Shown here: positions 35,979 through 43,439 of the stretch, one piece after another
Numbering within the stretch: the first letter of the stretch is position 1
Layout: every line of letters begins with the position of its first letter
Source: JACNKJ01 sp964440095
GTDB taxonomy: Bacteria; Krumholzibacteriota; Krumholzibacteriia; JACNKJ01
Assembly: GCA_964440095.1 (NCBI GenBank)
Contig: CAYTPZ010000002.1
Location: 1-64,000 of the forward strand
Reading direction: 5' to 3'
DNA length: 64,000 nucleotides
Notes under the pieces: generated by a model
The model's input: the letters and a program-made list of their open reading frames with translations, nothing else
Database searches by the model: none
What the model was told of the DNA's origin: nothing
Translations under genes and position numbers: made by a program

Positions 35979-37379
35979 ATGTTTCGCTTCGCCCTCATTG
36001 CCGCATCAATGCTGACCCTTCCCGCATTGGCGCAAAACGAAGATCACATGGAGATCGAAGGACCCTTCGAAAATGGTCCGGCCGTCACAGCCGTTTGTCT
36101 CGATTGCCACGATGATGCGGCCGAAGATTTCATGAAGACCACGCACTGGACCTGGAGCAGCGAGCAGCAAATCGAGGGACACGCGGGAACGGTTGACAGG
36201 GGCAAGCGAAACGCTTTGAACAATTTCTGCATCGCCGTGGCCGGCAATTGGCCCCGCTGCACAAGTTGTCACGCTGGATACGGTTGGGTCGACGACAGCT
36301 TCGACTTCAGCGATCCGGCGGGCATCGACTGCCTGGTCTGCCACGACACCACGGGTAGCTATCGTAAATTCCCAACGGCCGCTGGGCATCCGGCCTACGA
36401 GACCAAGGAGTTCATGGGCACGGTTTATGAGGTGCCCGACCTCGAGAATATCGCGCGGAATGTAGGCATGCCCGATCGCGCCAGTTGCGGAACCTGCCAC
36501 TTTTTTGGTGGTGGTGGCAACGCGGTGAAACATGGCGACCTGGACAAATCGCTTACGAATCCCGTGCGCGCTCTTGATGTTCACATGGGTGTGGACGGTG
36601 AAAACATGAGTTGCCAGGAGTGTCACAAAACGGAAGCGCATCAGATCAGTGGTAACGCACTGGTGGTTTCACCCGGCGGCAACACGCATATCGACTGTGT
36701 GGATTGCCACGAGGGAAATCCTCATGTGAAGAAGAAGAAATTCCTGGGCAAGCACCTCGACAAGGTCGCCTGCCAGACTTGCCACATTCCCCGCTTCGCC
36801 ATTGAAGCTCCCACGAAGACCTGGTGGGATTGGTCAGACGCGGGCAAGGATCGCGAATCGAAAAAGGATGAAAACGGCAAGCCGACCTTCGCCAAAAAGA
36901 AGGGAAGCTTCACCTGGGAGAAAAACGTCACGCCGGTCTACGCCTGGTACAACGGGAATGCAGATGTCTATCTATTGGGCGACAAAATGGATCCTTCAAA
37001 GGTGACTTCCCTAAGCTGGCCCAAGGGTGATCGCCGGGATGAAAAGGCCAAGATTTTTCCCTTCAAACTCATGCGCGGCAAGCAGCCTTACGACACGAAA
37101 AACAAGACCTTCATAACGCCCAAGCTTTTTGGAAAGACCGGCTTTTGGAAAACATTCGATTGGAATAGTGCATCGGAGCAAGGCATGGCTGCAGCCGGGC
37201 TGGACTACAGTGGTAGCTACGACTTCGCGGAAACCGAGATGTACTGGAAGCTCAATCACATGGTCTCGCCCAAGGATGATGCGCTCAAATGCAAGGCCTG
37301 CCACAGTGAAGGCGGTCTGATGGATTGGCAGGCGCTCGGATATCCCGGAGATCCGAAGAAAAAGGAAAATCGGGACTAG
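35979..37379 (+). CDS. Octaheme c-type cytochrome (tetrathionate reductase family)
   Basis: 466 residues with a signal peptide (MFRFALIAASMLTLPALAQ), hence periplasmic. Eight CxxCH haem-attachment motifs, at Cys 40, 94, 118, 170, 212, 240, 265 and near 446 (CLDCH, CTSCH, CLVCH, CGTCH, CQECH, CVDCH, CQTCH, CKACH). The spacing and the RCTSCHAGYGW and GIDCLVCHDTTG contexts match the octaheme tetrathionate reductase (OTR) family, which in Shewanella reduces tetrathionate, nitrite and hydroxylamine in vitro. GGGAGGATAACC precedes the ATG. No quinol oxidase or membrane partner is adjacent, so its electron donor is unknown. A strong hairpin follows. Confidence 0.9.
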   Translation: MFRFALIAASMLTLPALAQNEDHMEIEGPFENGPAVTAVCLDCHDDAAEDFMKTTHWTWSSEQQIEGHAGTVDRGKRNALNNFCIAVAGNWPRCTSCHAGYGWVDDSFDFSDPAGIDCLVCHDTTGSYRKFPTAAGHPAYETKEFMGTVYEVPDLENIARNVGMPDRASCGTCHFFGGGGNAVKHGDLDKSLTNPVRALDVHMGVDGENMSCQECHKTEAHQISGNALVVSPGGNTHIDCVDCHEGNPHVKKKKFLGKHLDKVACQTCHIPRFAIEAPTKTWWDWSDAGKDRESKKDENGKPTFAKKKGSFTWEKNVTPVYAWYNGNADVYLLGDKMDPSKVTSLSWPKGDRRDEKAKIFPFKLMRGKQPYDTKNKTFITPKLFGKTGFWKTFDWNSASEQGMAAAGLDYSGSYDFAETEMYWKLNHMVSPKDDALKCKACHSEGGLMDWQALGYPGDPKKKENRD

Positions 37380-37395
37380 AAAGCAACATCGGAAT

Positions 37396-37447
37396 GCCAT
37401 AGCCATAGCTCTCGCTTCGGTATTAATGCGAGGGCTGTGGCTATGGC
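37396..37447 (+). terminator. Long hairpin, probable terminator
   Basis: Two 20-base arms (37396-37415 and 37428-37447) pair throughout, with two G-U pairs, around a 12-base loop. It starts 17 bases after the octaheme cytochrome stop. There is no clean T-run after it, so it may be a 3' stabiliser or Rho-independent signal of a weaker type. Confidence 0.6.
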
Positions 37448-37495
37448 TTTAGCTTCTTCATTGACCCCGTAGCATTCGCGGCCTTTAATGACTCC

Positions 37496-38293
37496 ATGTC
37501 ACCGTTGCGAACTACCGGAATCTACCTGGGCCGTCAGGTTATAGCCCTGCTCGAAGACGTGGGCGCCCTCGCTCGCCTGCAGGGTCAGGTATTCCGATTC
37601 ACCCCACAACTCTTCCGAAGCACTCGCCTGTTCATGGAACAGATGCTGGAGATCGGCAATCGCTCGCTGCCGCTTGTGCTAGTCGTTTCCATCTTCAGCG
37701 GCGCGGTCACCGCCGTGCAGGCGAGCTACCAGTTCCAGGCTTGGGTGCCGCTGGTACTTTTGGGAAGTACGGTCTTTCGCTCGGTGGTCATCGAACTGGG
37801 GCCGGTACTCACCGCCCTTGTTGTGGGCGGCCGCGTATCCGCCGCCATCGCCGCCGAAATCGGCACTATGAAGGTGACCGAGCAGGTGGACGCCCTGGAA
37901 ACGCTTTCCATCCATCCCGTGCGCTACCTGGTGCTGCCAAGGTTTTGGGCGGGCGTGGTCATGTTGCCCGTGATCACCGTCATCGCCGACATACTGGCCA
38001 TCATGGGTGCCTATGTCGTGTCGCTGTTAACGATTCCCAACATGACCACCCATCTGTTCCTCGAGGGCATTCGTCTGGAGCTTTACCCACGCGATGTCTT
38101 CTCGGGTCTGCTCAAGGCGGTTTTCTTCGGCGCGATCATGACCATGACCGGCGCGGTCTTCGGCCTTCGCGCCAAAGGTGGAGCCGAGGGAGTAGGACAG
38201 GCCACCATGAAAGCAGTGGTGGCCAGCTGCCTGCTTATTCTCGTACTCGACTACTTTCTTGCCACCGTCCTATTCCAGGTGATCTTCGAATGA
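37496..38293 (+). CDS. mlaE: MlaE-family lipid ABC transporter permease
   Basis: 265 residues, about five or six membrane segments. The MlaE signature is seen in ALVVGGRVSAAIAAEIGTMK and VTEQVDALETLSIHPVRYLV. Works with the ATPase and MCE protein encoded directly downstream to move phospholipid between inner and outer membrane. Its stop overlaps the next start (ATGA). The presence of this system implies a Gram-negative envelope. Confidence 0.95.
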   Translation: MSPLRTTGIYLGRQVIALLEDVGALARLQGQVFRFTPQLFRSTRLFMEQMLEIGNRSLPLVLVVSIFSGAVTAVQASYQFQAWVPLVLLGSTVFRSVVIELGPVLTALVVGGRVSAAIAAEIGTMKVTEQVDALETLSIHPVRYLVLPRFWAGVVMLPVITVIADILAIMGAYVVSLLTIPNMTTHLFLEGIRLELYPRDVFSGLLKAVFFGAIMTMTGAVFGLRAKGGAEGVGQATMKAVVASCLLILVLDYFLATVLFQVIFE

Positions 38294-39051
38294 GTGACAC
38301 GCTAATTTGCATACGCGGCCTGGAAAAATCATTTAAAGAGCAGGCGGTTCTTCGGGGTATCGACTTGGATATCCACAGCGGCGAAACCCTGGCCATTCTC
38401 GGAGGCAGCGGTACGGGAAAAAGTGTGCTGGTGAAGCATCTGGTGGGTCTGCTCGATGCCGACGCGGGAAGCATCACCATGGGTGAGGGCGAGGTCATCG
38501 GCCTTGCTGGAAAGCAGCTGTACGCACATCGTCGACGATTCGGCTACCTCTTCCAGGGCGCGGCACTTTTCGACTCCCTGGATGTTGGAGAAAACGTTGG
38601 TCTGGGCCTCAAGGAAAACACCGACAAGAGCGACGAGGAAATAAGCGCCATCGTTGCCGAGAAACTTGCACTCGTGGGGCTCGAAGGCATCGAGGAGAAG
38701 CGCGTTGTCGAGTTGTCCGGCGGCATGAAGAAGCGCGTGGGCCTGGCCCGCGCCATCGCCATGGAGCCCGAAGTCATCATCTACGACGAGCCGACCACGG
38801 GACTTGATCCCGTGACCAGCGCCGTCATCGGCGAGCTGATCCAGAGCATGAAGAAAAGTCTCGCCATAACATCGCTCGTGGTCACCCACGACATTCCCCT
38901 CGTCAAACGCGTCGCCGATCGCGCGGTGCTGCTGCACGAAGGAAAACTCATCTTCCAGGGAACGGTTGTCGAACTCTTCGCGTCCGAGCATCCGCGCGTG
39001 CGGGCTTTCGTGTCGGGTACGGTTCCTGTTTCCAATGGGGAGGCGCAGTGA
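38290..39051 (+). CDS. mlaF: Mla-type lipid ABC transporter ATP-binding protein
   Basis: 253 residues. Walker A GGSGTGKSVLVKHLVGLL, Q-loop FQGAALFDSLDVGENVGLGL, signature ELSGGMKKRVGLARAIA and Walker B VIIYDEPTTGLDPV with TSAVIGELI are typical of MlaF. Overlaps mlaE by 4 bp and the MCE gene by 4 bp. A longer open frame upstream is only the mlaE gene read in another phase. Confidence 0.96.
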   Translation: MSDTLICIRGLEKSFKEQAVLRGIDLDIHSGETLAILGGSGTGKSVLVKHLVGLLDADAGSITMGEGEVIGLAGKQLYAHRRRFGYLFQGAALFDSLDVGENVGLGLKENTDKSDEEISAIVAEKLALVGLEGIEEKRVVELSGGMKKRVGLARAIAMEPEVIIYDEPTTGLDPVTSAVIGELIQSMKKSLAITSLVVTHDIPLVKRVADRAVLLHEGKLIFQGTVVELFASEHPRVRAFVSGTVPVSNGEAQ

Positions 39052-39926
39052 GAAGAAACGTTGAACTTCAAGTGGGTAGCCTGGTCCTGGTGGCCATCGT
39101 CGCCGCATCCTTCGGATTACTCTTCCTCAAGGAATTCAAATTCCGTTCGGCAACCTGGCCCGTGGAAGTCTCCTTTCCCGAGGCTTCGGGCCTGAGTGTG
39201 GGTGCGCCTGTGCTCATCCGCGGCGTGGAGCGCGGCAAGGTGCAGTCCATTCGCCTCGAGCGGGAAAATGTTGTGGTGACTTTGGGTATCGAAGAGGAAG
39301 TGGACATCAGCGAAGACGCGCTTTTTATCATTCAACCCGACATGATGGGGCCGACCTATGTGACGGTTGATCAAGGTGTCAGCGAAACCAGCATCGAACC
39401 CGGTGCATCCCTCAGCGGCGTGGCTCATGTGGAGTTGGCAGCACTGCTGGAAAACTCGGCGGGTCTTCTGGTGCGTGTAGACCGCCTAACCCGACGCTTC
39501 GATGACTTCATGGCCGGCGGCAAGGTGGACACCCTTATTCTCGACCTGAGCGCCAGCTCGCGTGAACTCCGATTGCTTTCCGAGGCCAGCCGCGTCGCAC
39601 TGCCCCGCAGTCTGGCCGGGCTCGATATTCTCACCGACGAACTCAGCACATTCATTAAAGAGACCGGACCCAAGGTGGGTACGGGTCTGGATCGACTGAA
39701 TGCTCTCAGCCTGGAATTGGAAACCCTATCCGCCGATGTTCGCGCGGCCACCGGAGGGCTCAAGTATGTGAGCGATCAGGTGGAATCGGGCCAGGGAACT
39801 TTGGGTCGCCTGGTGGCCGAAGATGACCTTTATATCCGATTAGAGAACACCGTGATTGAGGTGGACAGCCTTATCGCCGACATCAAAGCCAACCCACGGA
39901 GATATTTTAACTTCGAGCTCTTCTAG
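39048..39926 (+). CDS. mlaD: MCE-domain lipid-binding protein (MlaD-like)
   Basis: 292 residues: one N-terminal membrane anchor (LVLVAIVAASFGLLFL), one MCE domain (about 35-115: FPEASGLSVGAPVLIRGVER then GKVQSI) and a long helical C-terminal part. Periplasmic substrate-binding component for the MlaE/MlaF pair. The GTG start overlaps the mlaF stop (GTGA). MlaB and MlaC counterparts are not nearby. Confidence 0.93.
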   Translation: MRRNVELQVGSLVLVAIVAASFGLLFLKEFKFRSATWPVEVSFPEASGLSVGAPVLIRGVERGKVQSIRLERENVVVTLGIEEEVDISEDALFIIQPDMMGPTYVTVDQGVSETSIEPGASLSGVAHVELAALLENSAGLLVRVDRLTRRFDDFMAGGKVDTLILDLSASSRELRLLSEASRVALPRSLAGLDILTDELSTFIKETGPKVGTGLDRLNALSLELETLSADVRAATGGLKYVSDQVESGQGTLGRLVAEDDLYIRLENTVIEVDSLIADIKANPRRYFNFELF

Positions 39927-40041
39927 CGCCGAGTAAGTTCCAGTTATTTCCGGCAGGTTTGACAAGTGCAAGGAATCAACTTACTTAGTTGGCCGAAGCT
40001 GCCGATATTTAAGCGGCTTTCCCCCGAATCGTCCTCCAAGA

Positions 40042-40050
40042 TGATATAAT
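40042..40050 (+). promoter_or_regulatory. Extended -10 promoter element before the KamA-type gene
   Basis: TGATATAAT: an extended TG plus a consensus TATAAT hexamer, 30 bases before the ATG at 40080. No good -35 stands at 17 bases, which extended -10 promoters can tolerate. A TTGACA at 39959-39964 lacks a good partner. Confidence 0.5.
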
Positions 40051-40079
40051 CTTGGTTCGCAACACCCTGGAGGCGACAG

Positions 40080-41246
40080 ATGTCCCGAGTGCGATACGTT
40101 AAGAGTGTATCCAAAATCGAGCAGATTTCCGAAGAACACCGGGCCGCCTTGGCCAAGGTGTCCGAGCGCTATGCGTTCCGGGCCAACGACTACTATCTGA
40201 ATCTGATCAACTGGGGCGACCCGCAAGATCCCATCCGCCAGATCATCATTCCCCAGGAAGGGGAGATGGAACCCTGGGGTGCGCTGGATGCCAGCAACGA
40301 GGCCGACAATTACGTGGCCCCTGGTTGCCAACACAAGTACACCGACACAGCACTGCTGCTTGTGAACGAAGTCTGTGGCGCCTACTGCCGCTTCTGTTTC
40401 CGCAAGCGCCTCTTCATGAACGACAACGAGGAAGTGGAATTCGATCCCCAGCCCGGGCTCGAATACATCCGCAAAACGCCATCCATTTCCAATGTGCTGC
40501 TCACGGGCGGCGACCCGCTGCTGCTATCCACGCGGCGCTTGGCGACCATTATTGAAGAGCTGCGCAAGATCGAGCATGTGCGCATCATTCGCATCGGCTC
40601 GAAGATGACGGCCTTCAATCCCTTCCGCATTACCGAAGACGAGGAACTGCTGAATCTGCTCGACCGGAACAGCACGAAGCACGGCCGCATCTACGTGATG
40701 AACCACTTCAATCATCCGCGAGAATTGACGCCGCAGGCGAAGACAGCTCTGGATAAACTGAACAAAGCCGGCGTGATGATGGTCAACCAAACGCCCCTGC
40801 TGCGCGGCATCAACGCCGACGCCAAGGTGCTGGCCGAACTCATCAGCGAACTGAGCTGGCTGGGCGTGCCGCCTTACTACTTCTTCCAGTGTCGCCCGAC
40901 CGAGGGCAACAAGCCCTACGAAATTCCCATCGTGGAAAGCTGGACGGTGCTCAATCAGGCCATGACCTTAGTTTCGGGTCTCGCTCGCCGTGCGCGCCTG
41001 GCCATGAGTCATGCTTCGGGCAAGGTCGAGGTGCCGGCGGTGACCGACGATATTATCGTCACCCGTTACCATCGCGCGAAGAAGGCCACCAACGATGGCC
41101 GGGTCATGCTATTTCGCCGCGACGACGAAGCCTACTGGCTGGATGATCTCGTGCCCTTCGAAAATCAGAAGCCGTCGGACTATCAGTACCGAGTGCCCAT
41201 CGCCGAAGGCAGCGCCGGACGGATTCGCCCAGAGCACAACAAGTAA
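40080..41246 (+). CDS. KamA-family radical SAM protein (lysine 2,3-aminomutase-like)
   Basis: 388 residues. Radical-SAM motif CGAYCRFCFRKRLF (CxxxCxxC) at about 100, then NVLLTGGDPLLLSTRRL and RIIRIGSKMTAFNPFR. Also present: MNHFNHPRELTPQ, VNQTPLLRGINAD and YYFFQCRPTEGNKPY, all typical of lysine/glutamate 2,3-aminomutases that use SAM and PLP. It is slightly shorter than clostridial LAM (about 416) and has family contexts for PLP binding, but substrate (lysine, glutamate or EpmB-like) cannot be fixed by eye. GGAGG lies 7 bases upstream; single gene with its own terminator. Confidence 0.9.
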   Translation: MSRVRYVKSVSKIEQISEEHRAALAKVSERYAFRANDYYLNLINWGDPQDPIRQIIIPQEGEMEPWGALDASNEADNYVAPGCQHKYTDTALLLVNEVCGAYCRFCFRKRLFMNDNEEVEFDPQPGLEYIRKTPSISNVLLTGGDPLLLSTRRLATIIEELRKIEHVRIIRIGSKMTAFNPFRITEDEELLNLLDRNSTKHGRIYVMNHFNHPRELTPQAKTALDKLNKAGVMMVNQTPLLRGINADAKVLAELISELSWLGVPPYYFFQCRPTEGNKPYEIPIVESWTVLNQAMTLVSGLARRARLAMSHASGKVEVPAVTDDIIVTRYHRAKKATNDGRVMLFRRDDEAYWLDDLVPFENQKPSDYQYRVPIAEGSAGRIRPEHNK

Positions 41247-41268
41247 ACTCGTCTGACGAACATGTTGA

Positions 41269-41297
41269 CCCCGGAGTCCTGGACTCCGGGGTTTTTT
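41269..41297 (+). terminator. Intrinsic terminator of the KamA-type gene
   Basis: Eleven-base arms CCCCGGAGTCC and GGACTCCGGGG separated by one T (so the top pairs open to form the loop), followed by TTTTTT. Confidence 0.92.
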
Positions 41298-41349
41298 CAT
41301 GCCCATCCATGCGGTTGAGGTTACACTTTCAGCATAGAATGGAGATCTC

Positions 41350-41649
41350 ATGGCTACCTATATTTTGATGACCAAGCTCTCGCCCGAACTGATGCAGGAT
41401 GTGAAGCATCGCCAGGCCATCGGCCGGCACTGGCTGAAGGTGATCCAGGAGAAGTGTCCCGAAGTGAAGTTCACGGCCCACTATGCCCTGCTCGGGCCCT
41501 ACGACTTCCTGGATATCTACGAGGCGCCCGACGAGGAGACGCCGACGAAGGTGTCCATGATCAGCCAAGCCCAGGGCGCGCTTCGGGCCGAAAGCTGGAC
41601 CGCCATCGAATACGGTCGCTTTCTGGAGCTGATGGAAGAAATCGCCTGA
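41350..41649 (+). CDS. GYD-domain protein
   Basis: 99 residues, the size of GYD-domain proteins. It opens ATYILMTKLSPE and has the family's GPYDFLDIYEAPDEETPTKV stretch in place of the G-x-Y-D motif. Cytoplasmic ferredoxin-like fold; no biochemical role is established for the family. AGAATGGAGA precedes the ATG. A hairpin follows at 41651. Confidence 0.82.
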   Translation: MATYILMTKLSPELMQDVKHRQAIGRHWLKVIQEKCPEVKFTAHYALLGPYDFLDIYEAPDEETPTKVSMISQAQGALRAESWTAIEYGRFLELMEEIA

Positions 41650-41650
41650 G

Positions 41651-41682
41651 CCGACCCTAGAGCCTGAGGACTCTTGGGTCGG
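41651..41682. terminator. Hairpin between GYD gene and gene stump
   Basis: Arms CCGACCCTAGAG and CTCTTGGGTCGG pair at 11 of 12 positions around an 8-base loop. It starts on the second base after the GYD stop codon and lies just beyond the stop of the reverse-strand stump, so it could end both transcripts. No T-run. Confidence 0.5.
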
Positions 41683-41691
41683 TCTAGAAGT

Positions 41692-41879
41692 TCAGTATTC
41701 CTGCCGATCACCGTATATGAGTTTAATTTCCGAGAAGGTCGTCTCGCCTGTCGCGGTATGGCCCCAGAGGGTGGCATAGATATCGATGAGGTACTCTCCG
41801 AATCCACCATAAGAGTTGTATGCTGGCTCAAGAAGATAGCCATACAAATCCTCAGACACATGGTAAAACCATGCTGATG
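41692..41879 (-). pseudogene. 3' stump of an unidentified gene cut by the IS element
   Basis: The reverse strand stays open from the IS edge at 41879 to a TGA at 41692-41694. It encodes about 62 residues that look like a real protein end (SAWFYHVSEDLYGYLLEPAY, GGFGEYLIDIYATLWG, ending GDRQEY), with coding-like composition and no match to the IS. The 5' part is not found on the other side of the element (from 43207), so it was lost rather than just interrupted. Family not recognised. Confidence 0.6.
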
Positions 41880-43206
41880 GGCGCTTCAGGGTTTCGTGTG
41901 GGTAGCGGGCCCTCATGACGTTCTCACCGATGCCGGATAGAGATCCAGCCCGCGCAGATGAAAGAGGATCGCATGGCGGAAGCGCTCTCGATTGCGGAAG
42001 CCGCAAGCCATCTTCTTGATCCATTGGATCCGCGAGTTGATGCCCTCGGCCCTGCCGTTGGTCGCTCCAAGCACGATCGCATTGAGTATGCCCTCCAGGT
42101 GCCGCTCCAACATTGCGGCCACTTCGATCACCGGCCTCAGCCCTGTCTCCTTCGCCCAGAAGATACATTGCTGCCAAGCCTTCCTGGCCCAGCTGCGCGA
42201 CGAGTAGTTCCAAAGTGACATCGCCAGCTCCTTGACCGACCAAGCTTCGGCCGTCCGAAGTGTACTGTGGCGAAGCGACTTCATCTGCGACCACTGACCG
42301 GGGCTCATCTTCTCGGGATTGCGCAGCCAAAGGTACTTCGTTCCTGTCAGGTCACTTCGCCCCGCTTCGGTCAAGTCGCGGTGCTCTCGGCGACGGACCT
42401 TGTCGACCGCATCGCCCAAATGCTTGGCCACATGGAATTTGTCGAAGGCGATCTTCTCCTCCGCGCCTGGAACATACTTGAGAGTCGTGCCGATGTAGGC
42501 GGGCCACATGTCCATGCTCACCGACTCGAGGCCCCCAAGCTCCTCCTCGTTCAGCGTCTCGTAGAAGCCCTCCAGGCTCTCCCGTCGGCGGTCGTCGGCC
42601 ACGTAGATCACATCGCCGCTGTCCTGGTCGCTGACGACCGTGACATACTCGTGCCGCTTCTGGAACGAGGTCTCGTCGATACCAATGCGCGTGAGTGGAT
42701 CCAACTCCCTTCGCTCCGGACCTCGCTTGACCGCGCGCTTCTGGATGCCAGCGGCCTCGTCCCAACTCAGGGCCAGCAGGCGGCAGACACCCGACAAGCT
42801 CGTTTCCTTCATCCAGTCGATGGCCAAGGCTTCAAACAGGGCCGAAAACCGGCCGCCGGGCTCGGCCCAAGGTACTGTGATCTGGTGAACGCCATGCTCG
42901 GAGCACTCGACGCGTGGAACCTCTGCGGCGATGACCGTGTGGTACTGGCAGGTATCCAGGTGCCGCCAGCGCCGGGGGCGCGTGTCGTAGCCGGGAGAGA
43001 CTTCGCCGCAGACAGGGCAGGTCAGGGGGGAGGAAGAATCCAGGTCGAGATGAACGATCACTTCGCCCGCTGGAAGTGCCAGCTCGACCTCACGTACGAT
43101 CCAGGGAGGCTTGATGCCAAGGATCTGGGCATAGAGGTCTTTGTCTCGCATGCCAGGGAGAATAGCGCTTCAGGACGGACTTACCCACACGAAACCCTGA
43201 AGCGCC
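41880..43206 (-). mobile_element. ISL3-family insertion sequence, 1327 bp
   Basis: Bounded by perfect 25-bp inverted repeats, 41880-41904 (GGCGCTTCAGGGTTTCGTGT and following) and 43182-43206. It contains one reverse-strand transposase gene and no passenger. ISL3 elements normally make an 8-bp target duplication; the flanking octamers here are TGCTGATG and TTCTTTTG, which do not match. Hence the element was probably involved in a deletion or recombination after insertion. The intact transposase and identical ends suggest recent activity. Confidence 0.93.
41913..43151 (-). CDS. ISL3-family transposase
   Basis: 412 residues, full length for the family. The N-terminal zinc-binding region is CPVCGEVSPGYDTRPRRWRH with a following Cys (VPRVECSEHG); then the helix-turn-helix region (SGVCRLLALSWDEAAGIQ), the DDE domain beginning IGIDETSFQKRHEYVTVV, a second acidic motif SVSMDMWPAYIGTTL and the C-terminal NAIVLGATNGRAEGINSRIQ with its catalytic Glu and ISL3-typical IKKMACGFRN. 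No frameshift or stop. Cuts and pastes the surrounding element. Confidence 0.95.
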   Translation of the reverse strand: MRDKDLYAQILGIKPPWIVREVELALPAGEVIVHLDLDSSSPLTCPVCGEVSPGYDTRPRRWRHLDTCQYHTVIAAEVPRVECSEHGVHQITVPWAEPGGRFSALFEALAIDWMKETSLSGVCRLLALSWDEAAGIQKRAVKRGPERRELDPLTRIGIDETSFQKRHEYVTVVSDQDSGDVIYVADDRRRESLEGFYETLNEEELGGLESVSMDMWPAYIGTTLKYVPGAEEKIAFDKFHVAKHLGDAVDKVRRREHRDLTEAGRSDLTGTKYLWLRNPEKMSPGQWSQMKSLRHSTLRTAEAWSVKELAMSLWNYSSRSWARKAWQQCIFWAKETGLRPVIEVAAMLERHLEGILNAIVLGATNGRAEGINSRIQWIKKMACGFRNRERFRHAILFHLRGLDLYPASVRTS

Positions 43207-43338
43207 TTCTTTTGAATTGCTCCACCTTTATTCGTTACCCTTACAATGCAATGGTTCGGGGTGTGCACTCCGAATCATCATCATCTTTCCGGATCCCTTC
43301 CCCGCAGAGGATCCCCTTAGCCGCGAAAGGATGACACC

Positions 43339-43435
43339 ATGAGGATGATTTCGAGAATACTGGTACTTCTGCTTGCCCTGTCCGCAATCCTGTTGCTTGT
43401 CAACTGCGGCGATACGACGGCGGGCACAACGCCCT
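43339..43435 (+). pseudogene. 5' stump of a lipoprotein gene
   Basis: An ATG with an AAAGGA site (43326-43331) opens a convincing lipoprotein signal: MRMISRILVLLLALSAILLL followed by VNCGDTTAGTTPFG. After about 30 residues the frame runs straight into the antisense of the TPR pseudogene; it stays open to 43830 but the later part reads as the complement of TPR-coding sequence. Interpreted as the start of a gene whose body was replaced at a rearrangement breakpoint near 43435. Confidence 0.5.
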
Positions 43436-43439
43436 TCGG

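Noticed and set aside
37741..38289. 5' extension of the mlaF frame by 183 codons
   Set aside because: It overlaps mlaE in another phase; the ATG at 38290 with an ATGA overlap fits the family start.
41872..43214. 8-bp target-site duplication of the ISL3 element
   Set aside because: The two flanking octamers share only scattered bases.
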